Shown piece after piece: positions 1 to 8,457 of a DNA stretch of 64,000 nt (within the stretch, counting starts at the first letter, position 1; each line of letters starts with the position of its first letter). Made by a program: the position numbers and the translations under genes. Source of the DNA: Paenibacillus silagei. Lineage in GTDB: Bacteria; Bacillota; Bacilli; Paenibacillales; Paenibacillaceae. The notes below the pieces were generated by a model. The model searched no databases and was not told the origin of the DNA. It saw only the letters and a program-made list of their open reading frames with translations. The stretch spans positions 186,001 to 250,000 of the forward strand of contig NZ_JAGGLV010000010.1 in the NCBI RefSeq assembly GCF_017874735.1. Reading direction: 5' to 3'.

Positions 1-349
1 CTTTGAAATGGAACCAGTAAATGCTCCATGGCTCTTCCTGCATGGCCCCGTACCGGTGCGGGGTGTGTGGAGGAATAATGACCATATCTCCCGGCTGCAT
101 GAGTATCTGCTCCCCGTGGTTCAGCTCCACCCAGCCCTCTCCCGCTTCACATAAGATTAAGATATGCGACGGGCTGCCTTCGAGGCGTTCCCTGAAATGA
201 TAACGGGCATTCGGGAAATAACCAATGTCCGTAATGAACAAGGAGGCGGTCAGCTCCTCCTGCTCCAATTCCTTCATCCAATACTCCGGCAGCACATACA
301 GCTTCTCCTCCACAAACCCTTCCGGCTTGCGGATATGACCGTGATTCAT
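1..349 (-). CDS. AraC-family regulator, N-terminal cupin part (truncated by window)
   Basis: Reading the minus strand from an ATG at 349 gives an open frame of about 116 codons that runs off the window. The start is supported by an AGGAGG sequence 10 bases upstream. The visible part is a cupin-like AraC ligand-binding domain: a FVEEKLYVLPEYW start, a stretch with HILILCEAGEGWVEL, then the beta-barrel motif QPGDMVIIPPHTPHRYG and WSIYWFHFK. These are typical of sugar-responsive AraC activators in Paenibacillus. The helix-turn-helix part lies outside the window. It is transcribed away from the carbohydrate operon at 1035, so it may or may not control it. Confidence 0.85.
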   Translation of the reverse strand, partial: MNHGHIRKPEGFVEEKLYVLPEYWMKELEQEELTASLFITDIGYFPNARYHFRERLEGSPSHILILCEAGEGWVELNHGEQILMQPGDMVIIPPHTPHRYGAMQEEPWSIYWFHFK

Positions 350-656
350 ACCGCTTCCCCCTCCTGAATAGATCGTATATAAACCAAACGTTAGACACCC
401 TGGCCCAACAACTAACTTTCCAATCTCTTCTCGTAGGCATCAGCGTATTCATTCGAAGGCTTAGAACGGGATATCCCCTTCCAAAAGAAGTGCAATTGAG
501 TTTTTTGGGAGCCGTAGAGACTGAATATAGGGAATGCGAGATGCTTGGGTGCTGGAATGCTAAGATGCTTCGGTGCTCGGTGCTCGGATGCTGAGATGAT
601 GAAAATGTTGCACATTTTGCAATTTTGATTCTCTGGTACAGTGGTGCCAGGGCGGA

Positions 657-729
657 TTGTTGCACAAAATGCAGGAATTTCCCCGTTTGGCCTCAGGTAG
701 GAGGACAGATGTTGATTTTTGTGCAACAA
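657..729. repeat. Inverted TTGTTGCACAAA pair
   Basis: TTGTTGCACAAA at 657-668 is repeated as its perfect reverse complement at 718-729, separated by 49 bases. Related words (ATGTTGCAC near 604 and ATGTTGCAT near 760) flank the pair. It could fold into a long hairpin or be a small dispersed intergenic element. Function unknown. Confidence 0.6.
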
Positions 730-783
730 TTCCGGTTTAAGGCTGAATTCAGGAGCGGAATGTTGCATTATGGGCAGGATTTA

Positions 784-877
784 CCCCAACCCCAACCCCA
801 ACCCCAACCCCAACCCCAACCCCAACCCCAACCCCAACCCCAACCCCAACCCCAACCCCAACCCCAACCCCAACCCC
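784..877. repeat. CCCCAA hexamer array, 15 perfect copies plus CCCC
   Basis: The sequence is (CCCCAA) repeated 15 times without error and closed by CCCC, 94 bases in all. The other strand is (TTGGGG)n, the same unit as Tetrahymena telomeres, and should form G-quadruplexes. It sits between the AraC gene and the carbohydrate operon. Read as protein it would give Pro-Gln or Pro-Asn dipeptides, but no credible gene covers it. Confidence 0.97.
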
Positions 878-1034
878 GACGGTTGGGAAAGTGTATGCTC
901 ATCGCAGGGACGCCCGAAATCTAAGCTTACATAGAATAAGAATATAATCCATCACTTCCCGCATTTCGTCAATTGGAAACTCCCCGGCCAGCGGCTAGAG
1001 TAGAACTATCAAGTCAAGGGAGGCAGTGAAGGGC

Positions 1035-4000
1035 ATGAAGCAGGCAGATAGCGGTAAGATGCCGGAGGCAGCCGGGGGTAATGCAGACTACGCTGGCAAT
1101 GGAGACAATACGGACAACATGTCCAATGCGGGCAACGCAGACAACAGGGACAATACGGACAGCGCGGACCGGGTACAGGTACGGGAGACCAGTGTGATGA
1201 TACCAACCTATGAGGCAGGTGCCGCTGATCCAAATCCTATGTTTCTGGAGAAAAGAGTCTATCAAGGAAGCTCGGGGCGGGTGTATCCGCATCCTGTGAT
1301 TGAGAGCATCTCGAATGTGAAGCAGGATAGGGCGTACAAGCTGATTATTCTGGAGAATGAATATCTGCGCATAGAGATCATGCCGGAGCTTGGGGGGCGG
1401 ATCTACCGGGCGCTCGACAAGACGAACAATTATGATTTTGTCTATTATAACCGCGTAATCAAGCCAGCGCTGGTCGGCCTTGCAGGTCCCTGGATCTCCG
1501 GGGGCATTGAGTTCAACTGGCCGCAGCATCACCGCCCCAATACGTTCGGCCCGGTTGAATATAGGCTTGAGGCTGCTGAGGATGGAAGCGCTACCGTATG
1601 GGTGAGCGAGATTGACCGGATGTACGGGACGAAGGCTACGGCTGCGTTCAGACTCTATCCCGGGAGAGCCTATCTGGAGGTCCATGCGCAGTGTTATAAC
1701 CGGACGCCGCTGCCGCAGACCTTCCTCTGGTGGGCCAACCCGGCGGTTGCGGTGAATGATCAGACGCAGTCTGTTTTTCCGCCTGATGTCACAGCCGTCT
1801 TCGATCATGGCAAAAGGGATGTATCGCGGTTTCCTATTGCGACCGGTATCTACTACAAACAGGATTATTCGGAAGGCGTGGACATCTCCCGCTATAAGAA
1901 TATTCCGGTTCCGACCTCCTATATGGCCTATAAGTCGGATTATAATTTCGTCGGCGGATATGATCACGGCGTCCAGGCGGGGCTGCTGCATGTGGCTGAT
2001 CATCATATCTCACCGGGGAAGAAGCAATGGACCTGGGGGAACGGGGAGTTCGGCCAGGCCTGGGACCGCCAGCTGACCGATGAGGACGGACCTTATATTG
2101 AACTCATGACGGGCGTGTACACCGATAATCAGCCTGACTTCACCTGGCTGCAGCCGTATGAGGAGAAGAGCTTCACCCAGTATTTCATGCCGTATAAGGG
2201 CATCGGTCTGGTGAAAAATGCCTCGGTAGACGCTGCGGTCAATCTGGAGGTGGATGCGGTATCGGCTCAGGCAGTGGTGAAGGTATACGTGACCTCACGG
2301 CTGGAGCAGGCCGTGATCAGCTTAAGCGGAGCCGCAGGCGAATATCTGCGGGAGACTGCAGATCTGTCTCCCGCAGAGGCTATAGAGCGTACGGTTATGC
2401 TGGACCATGGAGAGCAGGAGCATGACCCCAAGCTGACGGTTCATAGTGCAGAGGGCAGGCTGCTGGTCGCCTATCAGCCGAAGCGTCCGGAGATTGGGCG
2501 TATCCCTGAGGCGGCGAAGCCGCTGGCCCCGCCGGAAGAGCTGCGCTCAGCAGAGGAGCTGTATCTGGCTGGCTTGCATCTGGAGCAGTACCGGCATGCC
2601 ACCTTTGAGCCGGAGGCCTATTATCTGGAGGGGCTTAAACGGGACAGCGGGGATATCCGGCTGAATGTAGCGTATGGAACGCTGCTGCTCCGCCGCGGGC
2701 AATATGCTCAGAGTGAGCCTTTGCTCCGCCGCGCCATTGAGCGTCTGACCTCGCGTAATCCTAACCCGTATGACAGCGAAGCCTATTATCAGCTGGGGGT
2801 TGCCCTGCGCGGCCAGAACCGCTTGGATGAGGCTTTTGCTGCTTATTACAAAGCGGTATGGTCGGCAGCCTGGCAGGATGCAGGGTACTTCTCACTTGCT
2901 CAGATTGCCTGCCGGCAGGGCCGGTATGCCGAGGCGCTGGAGCTGGCGGAGCGTTCGCTGATCCGCAATGCGCGTAACTATAAGGCGAGGAACCTCAAGT
3001 CTGCTCTCCTGCGGAGGCTTGGCCGGCCGCAGCAGGCGAGGGGATTCGCAAGTGAGACTGTGCAGCTTGATCCTGCTGATTTTGGCACATATAACGAACT
3101 GGCCCTGGCCCTTGCAGCACTGGATGACCCTGCTGCGGCAGAAGAGGCGCTGACAGAATTGGAACGGCTTATGCGTGGTGACACACACAACTACCTTAAT
3201 CTTATGGCAGATTATATGGGCTGCGGACTGTATGCGGAAGCTCTTGCTATAGGAGAGAGAGCGGTCGAACGGGGCAGATCCGAACCTCAATCTGAACCCG
3301 GACTGGAACTAGAATCCGAATCGGTCTATCCGATGCTGCATTATGCCCTTGGTGAATGTTATGAGCGTACGGGACAAGATGAGCAGGCACGGGAGGAACG
3401 CCGCCAGGGGCAAGCAGCCTCCTCGCTGCACTGCTTCCCGAACACCCTGTCCGAGCTTGAATGGCTGTTAAGCGCCGTCCGGGCGAATCCCCTGGATGAT
3501 AAGGCCCACTACTATCTCGGCAATCTCTATTATGACAAGAAGCTGCCGGAAGAAGCGGCTGCGAGCTGGGAACGTTCGCGTGAACTGAGAGGGGATTTCG
3601 CCATCGTTCACCGCAATCTGGCTCTGGCCTATTACAACAAGCAGAATCATCCTGAGGCGGCGCTCGCTTCACTGGAGCAGGCCTTCGCCTGTGCGCCGCA
3701 GGATGCGCGGATTCTGTATGAGCTGGATCAGCTGCGCAAGAAGCTCGCATGGTCTGCCGGGGAACGGCTGGAACATCTTGAAGCACGGTGCTGCCTGGTG
3801 GAGCAGCGGGATGATCTGTATATCGAATATGTAACGATGCTTAACCAGCTTGAGCGCTATGACGAAGCGGTTACGGCATTAAGCTTGCGTACCTTCCATC
3901 CCTGGGAGGGCGGAGAGGGGAAGGTGACCGGGCAATACCAATTCGCCCACAGCGGGCTTGGCAGACTGGCACTGGAGAACGGGCAGTATGAAGCGGCGCT

Positions 4001-4553
4001 TGAGCATTTCCGGCTGGCGCTGGCCTATCCGCATAATCTGGGCGAAGGGAGGCTGGAAGGGGCGCAGGAGAATAATATCCATTATGCTCTTGGCCGGGTA
4101 TACGAAGGACTTGGGCAAGAAGAAGAGGCTGACCGCTGCTACAGGATGGCGTCACAAGGACTGGCGGAGCCCGCCAGTGCGGTATTCTACAATGACCAGC
4201 CGCCGGAGATGATTTTCTACCAGGGTCTGGCTTGGCTGAGGCTTCAGCAGCCGAAGGAGGCGAAACGACGCTTCAATCTATTGATCGATTATGCCGAGCG
4301 TCATCTTTTCGATGATATCAAGCTGGACTATTTCGCCGTATCGCTGCCGGATTTCCTGGTGTTTGAGGATGACCTCAACCGGCGCAATGTCATACATTGC
4401 CGCTACATGCGGGGGCTCGGGCTTCTCGGGCTGGGCCGGTATGAAGCTGCGGCAGCGGAGCTTGATTCAGCTCTTGCCCTGGACCCTAATCATCAAGGAG
4501 CCGGGGTTCACAGACGGATGGCCGATAGTGCCCTGAACCGGGGACAACTCTAA
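1035..4553 (+). CDS. DUF5107 and tetratricopeptide-repeat protein
   Basis: A predicted 1172-residue protein. Residues about 55-390 look like a DUF5107 domain, a mutarotase-like beta-sandwich, with IEIMPELGGRIYRALDK, WISGGIEFNWPQHH and TWGNGEFGQAWDRQ. The rest, from about 490 to the end, is a long array of TPR helices (for example AYYQLGVALRGQNRLDEA). The ATG at 1035 is preferred because AAGGGAGG lies 11 bases before it; the in-frame GTG at 1026 is too close to that site. The first 50 residues are an Asn/Asp/Gly-rich low-complexity tail. No signal peptide is seen, so it is probably cytoplasmic. In this group DUF5107-TPR proteins accompany glycoside hydrolases, and here GH2 and cellulase-like genes follow. 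A sugar-processing role is inferred; the activity is unknown. Confidence 0.85.
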   Translation: MKQADSGKMPEAAGGNADYAGNGDNTDNMSNAGNADNRDNTDSADRVQVRETSVMIPTYEAGAADPNPMFLEKRVYQGSSGRVYPHPVIESISNVKQDRAYKLIILENEYLRIEIMPELGGRIYRALDKTNNYDFVYYNRVIKPALVGLAGPWISGGIEFNWPQHHRPNTFGPVEYRLEAAEDGSATVWVSEIDRMYGTKATAAFRLYPGRAYLEVHAQCYNRTPLPQTFLWWANPAVAVNDQTQSVFPPDVTAVFDHGKRDVSRFPIATGIYYKQDYSEGVDISRYKNIPVPTSYMAYKSDYNFVGGYDHGVQAGLLHVADHHISPGKKQWTWGNGEFGQAWDRQLTDEDGPYIELMTGVYTDNQPDFTWLQPYEEKSFTQYFMPYKGIGLVKNASVDAAVNLEVDAVSAQAVVKVYVTSRLEQAVISLSGAAGEYLRETADLSPAEAIERTVMLDHGEQEHDPKLTVHSAEGRLLVAYQPKRPEIGRIPEAAKPLAPPEELRSAEELYLAGLHLEQYRHATFEPEAYYLEGLKRDSGDIRLNVAYGTLLLRRGQYAQSEPLLRRAIERLTSRNPNPYDSEAYYQLGVALRGQNRLDEAFAAYYKAVWSAAWQDAGYFSLAQIACRQGRYAEALELAERSLIRNARNYKARNLKSALLRRLGRPQQARGFASETVQLDPADFGTYNELALALAALDDPAAAEEALTELERLMRGDTHNYLNLMADYMGCGLYAEALAIGERAVERGRSEPQSEPGLELESESVYPMLHYALGECYERTGQDEQAREERRQGQAASSLHCFPNTLSELEWLLSAVRANPLDDKAHYYLGNLYYDKKLPEEAAASWERSRELRGDFAIVHRNLALAYYNKQNHPEAALASLEQAFACAPQDARILYELDQLRKKLAWSAGERLEHLEARCCLVEQRDDLYIEYVTMLNQLERYDEAVTALSLRTFHPWEGGEGKVTGQYQFAHSGLGRLALENGQYEAALEHFRLALAYPHNLGEGRLEGAQENNIHYALGRVYEGLGQEEEADRCYRMASQGLAEPASAVFYNDQPPEMIFYQGLAWLRLQQPKEAKRRFNLLIDYAERHLFDDIKLDYFAVSLPDFLVFEDDLNRRNVIHCRYMRGLGLLGLGRYEAAAAELDSALALDPNHQGAGVHRRMADSALNRGQL

Positions 4554-4574
4554 GCAGAAGGAGGACAACAGATT

Positions 4575-6527
4575 ATGCATACAACAGGACGGCATAATAT
4601 TAGCCTGGACGAAGGCTGGTGTTTTCAGGCAGATACAGCAGGCGCAGGAGAGCGAGAGGAATGGCAGATTACAGGCTTGCCAGCTCCAAGGGAGGTTGCG
4701 GTTCCGCATACCTGGAATGTGGAGGAAGGTCTGGAGGAGTACCGGGGGGCCGGGTGGTATGAGTATAGTCTCAGCATTCCTGAGGAGTGGAGCGGCAGCC
4801 GGTTCCGTCTGCATTTTGAAGCCGTCTACCGTGATGCGGTGGTCTGGATCAACGGCCTCGAGGCCGGTTCGCATATCAACTCGGGGTATACTGCCTTTGA
4901 GCTGGAGGTGTCTGCGCATATTCTGCATGGCAAGGAAAACCGGATTACCGTAAAAGCGGATAATTCCCCGGCCGCTCAGGCACTTCCGCAAGCCTTAAGC
5001 TTCGACTGGGCCGATGATGGAGGGATCATCCGGCCCGTACAGCTTATAGTAACCGGGCAAACGGCCGTTAAGCACATCCGCGTCTCCCCGGCAGTCCGGT
5101 TTGGACCAGCGGGCCAGCAGGCGTCCGGCCGGTTACTGGCAGAGGTACAGCTATGCGGACCCTCTGCTTCAGCAACAATAGGGGCCGCTATTTTCAAGAA
5201 TGGTACACAAATATGGGAGGATCACCGCCCCCTGCCTCCGCAATCCGCAGCCTGGCAGCTTGTAGAGATGGAGTGGTTACCAGTGGAGCTGTGGCATTTC
5301 GATCATCCGCATCTCTACCGGCTTCAGCTAATTATCCGTGAGGGCGGACAGCTTCATGATGAGGTAACCGTCCATTTCGGGTTCCGTGAGATTGTGGTCA
5401 GAGGGCATGAGCTATGGCTGAACCGTGAGCCGGTCCGCCTGATGGGTGTCGAATGGATGCCCGGTTCGAATCCGGCGTCCGGCATGGCCGAGAAGCTGGA
5501 GGATCTCGGCGCGATGCTGGAGCGGCTGAAGGAGGCAAACGCTGTGATCACCCGTTTTCACTGGCAGCAGGGCAACGAGCTGCTGGACTGGTGTGACCGC
5601 AACGGCATACTTGTCCAGGAGGAAATTCCGCATTGGCAGCAGCCGGCGGAGCCGGATCAGCACACCTTCGCGGTAGCCTTGTCCCAGGCGAAGGAGATGA
5701 TCCGCGATCATTCCCATCATCCGTGTATCTTCGCCTGGGGGATGGGGAATGAGCTGAACGGGCAGTCGGAGACCACCCTCCGGTACATGAAGCAGCTGAA
5801 GCTGGAAATCCATGCGCTGGATTCACAGCGACTGATTAACTATGTGAGCAACACGGTCCACCTGAAGCCGCGTAGTGATGCTACGGGAGCCGGGGACCTG
5901 CTGATGTGGAATGACTATATCGGAACCTGGCATGGCGGGCTGGATGAGGATGAGGTCATCAGGCAGATGCTGGCCGATTACCCGGATAAGCCGGTGGTGG
6001 TGGCTGAATATGGCCTCTGCGAGCCAGTGTACGAAGGCGGAGACCCCAGAAGAACAGCAATTCTTGTTCACAAAACAGAGCTCTACCGCAAGTATCCCCA
6101 GTTCGCAGCGCTGATCTTTTTCAGTCTGAATGATTACCGCACGCAAATGGGAGAAGACGGGCAGGGAAGATGGAAGCAGCGGGTTCATGGTTCGGTGGAT
6201 GTGCATAACCGGGTGAAGCCTTCCTTTGCAGCCTTGCGCGAGATGGCTTCACCGCTCCTGCTCGCAGATACTCCTGTGCAGACAGAAGGGGAGTTTGAAG
6301 TCACCCTGACATGCCGGAAGGACATTCCCAGCTATGCGGTGCAGGGCTATTATGTAACAATGTCAACAGATGGCGTGGAAGGAGCGGCTCAGGTTATTCC
6401 TGATATGCAGCCGGGAGAGGTCCGTACCCTGAGCCTCAAGCTGCCTGCTGCTCCTGTAACGGAGCTGACACTAACGGTCTATCGTCCGAACGGCTTCAGC
6501 GTGCTGGAGCTGGAATTGGGACAGTAG
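4575..6527 (+). CDS. Glycoside hydrolase family 2 protein
   Basis: 650 residues with the GH2 order: sugar-binding jelly roll (1-170, VPHTWNVEEGLEEYRGAGWY and AVVWINGLEAG), immunoglobulin-like domain (about 175-280), and TIM barrel (about 285-550). The acid/base glutamate is in WGMGNELNG near residue 392 and the nucleophile in VVVAEYG near 478. A short beta domain closes the protein. GH2 enzymes cleave beta-galactosides, beta-glucuronides or beta-mannosides by a retaining mechanism; the substrate cannot be told here. The ATG follows an AAGGAGG site. There is no signal peptide, so it is probably cytoplasmic and acts on imported oligosaccharides. It starts 22 bases after the DUF5107 gene, as in one operon. 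Confidence 0.92.
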   Translation: MHTTGRHNISLDEGWCFQADTAGAGEREEWQITGLPAPREVAVPHTWNVEEGLEEYRGAGWYEYSLSIPEEWSGSRFRLHFEAVYRDAVVWINGLEAGSHINSGYTAFELEVSAHILHGKENRITVKADNSPAAQALPQALSFDWADDGGIIRPVQLIVTGQTAVKHIRVSPAVRFGPAGQQASGRLLAEVQLCGPSASATIGAAIFKNGTQIWEDHRPLPPQSAAWQLVEMEWLPVELWHFDHPHLYRLQLIIREGGQLHDEVTVHFGFREIVVRGHELWLNREPVRLMGVEWMPGSNPASGMAEKLEDLGAMLERLKEANAVITRFHWQQGNELLDWCDRNGILVQEEIPHWQQPAEPDQHTFAVALSQAKEMIRDHSHHPCIFAWGMGNELNGQSETTLRYMKQLKLEIHALDSQRLINYVSNTVHLKPRSDATGAGDLLMWNDYIGTWHGGLDEDEVIRQMLADYPDKPVVVAEYGLCEPVYEGGDPRRTAILVHKTELYRKYPQFAALIFFSLNDYRTQMGEDGQGRWKQRVHGSVDVHNRVKPSFAALREMASPLLLADTPVQTEGEFEVTLTCRKDIPSYAVQGYYVTMSTDGVEGAAQVIPDMQPGEVRTLSLKLPAAPVTELTLTVYRPNGFSVLELELGQ

Positions 6528-6567
6528 TTGACCTGGTATTACAACCTAATCCTAAGGAGTGAACAGA

Positions 6568-7854
6568 ATGGATGCAGTGCTGAGCAGGCTGCCGCGCAAG
6601 CTTACCCTCACCATGTGGGATTTCTCCTGGTACACAATGACCTTGCCGGGCGAGCCTTATCATGATCTGGCAGCAAGATGCAAGGAGGCAGCCGACAGAG
6701 GATACAACACCATCCGGATCTGCGCCATGCCGTTCCTGTTATTCACAGCGGAAGGCAAACGCCCCGGACCGCTGCACTTCGGCAGTCTGGGGGAAGTGGG
6801 CCAGCGTACCCGCTGGTACAACTGCCACGGCGGTGCTGAGCTGGACGGGCATGCGCATCTGCTGGAGCTGTTCAGGCAGGCCAAGGCGCACGGACTTTAT
6901 ATTATGCTGTCTTCCTGGGAATATCAGCAGAGCCCCAGCTTCCTGGCCTATCCCGCGCTGCGTGATGAGCTGGCAGCAATTGCTCCCGCAGAGCGGTTCA
7001 TGAACCTGGCCCGGTCGATGGACCAGCTCATCCGGTATATCAAGGGGGAAGGCTTCGCTGATCGAATTGTTTATGCCGAGCTGCATAATGAAGTGGAATT
7101 CGGGCAGCTTACCGCCGTGGGTACCGTGCAGGGAATCGGCGCAGCGGATACGCCCAGGCTGGTGGAGGCCATGCAGCCTTATATCGAGGAAGCGGTGGGC
7201 TATCTCCGGCGGCAGCATCCCGATGTTCTGATCACGGCCAGCTATACGCTGAACGAAGCTTATCCAAAGGCATATGTGGCCCGTAATCTTCAGGTGGCCC
7301 ACTATCATCTTTATATTAAGGGCGTACTGAATGAGCTTATGGATGCGGCGGGGTTGAATGATGAGGGGGTGCCTTTTCCGAATACCTTTGTCCGGTCTAT
7401 GCTGAGGGAAGATGCCCCGCTCTTCGGGGAATGGAACCTGCCCGCAGGGCAGGAGTGGCGGATGGAGGGCAATCCGGTCGGGATGAAGCTGATCTATCTG
7501 CATGATTGGGCCGACCCTGATCTATGGGATCTCTACCTGTATGACCGCTATGGAGCCCATAAGCTGGCGATGCTGCAAAAAGCGGACATGCGCCTGGCAG
7601 AAGCGCAGGAATGGGCGGTACATTCGGACCTGCCGGTGGTGATCGGCGAAGGCTATGTCGGCTATACCCCGCTGCTTGCAGGCTTCGAGGAAGGCCCGGT
7701 CGGGAAATTCATTGCCGAGTATGCGCTGCGTAAGGGGATGGCCCTGGGCTTCTGGGGCATGACGCTGTGCTCCAATTGTGCGCCGCATCATCCGTTCTGG
7801 CAGGATGTAGTCTGGCAGCAGCGGTGGAACCGGTACATTCTTGAAGCGGAGTAG
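6568..7854 (+). CDS. Cellulase-like TIM-barrel protein
   Basis: 428 residues from an ATG at 6568, which has AAGGAG 8 bases upstream; the in-frame GTG at 6559 overlaps that site and is less likely. It begins LTLTMWDFSWYTMTLPGEPY and has YNTIRICAMPF, YIMLSSWEYQQSPS, IVYAELHNEVEFGQ and LPVVIGEGYVGYTP. This pattern fits the cellulase-like family of clan GH-A barrels, with Glu in ELHNEVE as probable acid/base and Glu in IGEGY as probable nucleophile. No signal peptide is present. It is the third gene of the operon with DUF5107 and GH2, 40 bases after the GH2 stop. The substrate is unknown; these assignments come from motif reading only. Confidence 0.82.
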   Translation: MDAVLSRLPRKLTLTMWDFSWYTMTLPGEPYHDLAARCKEAADRGYNTIRICAMPFLLFTAEGKRPGPLHFGSLGEVGQRTRWYNCHGGAELDGHAHLLELFRQAKAHGLYIMLSSWEYQQSPSFLAYPALRDELAAIAPAERFMNLARSMDQLIRYIKGEGFADRIVYAELHNEVEFGQLTAVGTVQGIGAADTPRLVEAMQPYIEEAVGYLRRQHPDVLITASYTLNEAYPKAYVARNLQVAHYHLYIKGVLNELMDAAGLNDEGVPFPNTFVRSMLREDAPLFGEWNLPAGQEWRMEGNPVGMKLIYLHDWADPDLWDLYLYDRYGAHKLAMLQKADMRLAEAQEWAVHSDLPVVIGEGYVGYTPLLAGFEEGPVGKFIAEYALRKGMALGFWGMTLCSNCAPHHPFWQDVVWQQRWNRYILEAE

Positions 7855-7994
7855 AGGAGAAGCGAAGTCAGTGCGGCAGACTGCCGGACCATCAGCTTGT
7901 CATGCCGCGTCTCTCCGGGGCGGACAGCCGCTGGAAGCAGAATGGGCTCCGTGGTATATTGGGTGTATTTAGTGGTGAGCAGGAGGGATGCAGC

Positions 7995-8390
7995 ATGGGA
8001 GAGCCATCCGGCGGGAAAGTCGAAGATGCTTCGTACACTATTGGCCTGAAGCGAATCTATGAACCTGCGGACCCCGGGGACGGATACCGGATTCTGGTGG
8101 ACCGGCTGTGGGCGCGCGGAGTGACGAAGGAGCAGGCGGCCATTGACGAGTGGATGAAGGACATCGCTCCAAGCCCGGCGCTGCGTAAGTGGTTCGGGCA
8201 TCTGCCGGAGCGGTTCGCGGCATTCAAGGAACGGTATACCTTGGAGCTGGAGGAGAATCCGGAATGCGCGGGGCTTGCGGAAGCGATCCGGGAGCGGGCG
8301 CTTAATCAGAGGGTCACACTAGTCTATGCCGCGAAGGACCCGGTCCATAACCATGCGAAGGTACTCTATGAATGGCTGAACTCACGTTGA
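7995..8390 (+). CDS. DUF488 family protein (YeaO-like)
   Basis: 131 residues from an ATG at 7995 with AGGAGG 8 bases upstream. Diagnostic stretches are GLKRIYEPADPGDGYRILVD, RLWARGVTKEQA, WMKDIAPSPALRKWFGH and LVYAAKDPVHNHAKVL. DUF488 proteins are small, cytoplasmic and of uncertain function; some have been discussed in connection with haem or iron chemistry, but nothing in the sequence decides this. It lies 140 bases after the cellulase-like gene and is followed by a hairpin, so it is likely a separate unit. The next gene, hmp, converges on it. Confidence 0.88.
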   Translation: MGEPSGGKVEDASYTIGLKRIYEPADPGDGYRILVDRLWARGVTKEQAAIDEWMKDIAPSPALRKWFGHLPERFAAFKERYTLELEENPECAGLAEAIRERALNQRVTLVYAAKDPVHNHAKVLYEWLNSR

Positions 8391-8405
8391 AGAAAGCGGG
8401 CTTCC

Positions 8406-8427
8406 GCCGAACCGGTAACGGTTCGGC
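8406..8427. terminator. Hairpin between DUF488 gene and hmp
   Basis: Perfect stem GCCGAACCG / CGGTTCGGC with a 4-base loop. It can extend through flanking CCGC/GGCGG pairs. The T-run after it is weak. It lies between two convergent genes and probably serves both. Confidence 0.6.
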
Positions 8428-8457
8428 AGGCGGCCCCTTTGCTTTTAAATGAACAAT

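Larger units (their letters stand above)
350..1034. other. Long intergenic stretch with repeats, no convincing gene
   Basis: No ORF here has a good ribosome binding site plus coding character. It contains a degenerate run of GATGCTnGG-like words (about 530-600), several copies of a TGTTGCA word (604-773) and an exact hexamer array (784-877). A TATAAT box sits at 943-948, before the DUF5107 gene, without an obvious -35 element. Confidence 0.7.

Noticed and set aside
625..934. ORFs that translate the hexamer array as Pro-Gln or Pro-Asn repeats
   Set aside because: Open only because the 6-base repeat has no stops; no ribosome binding site and no coding character outside the repeat.
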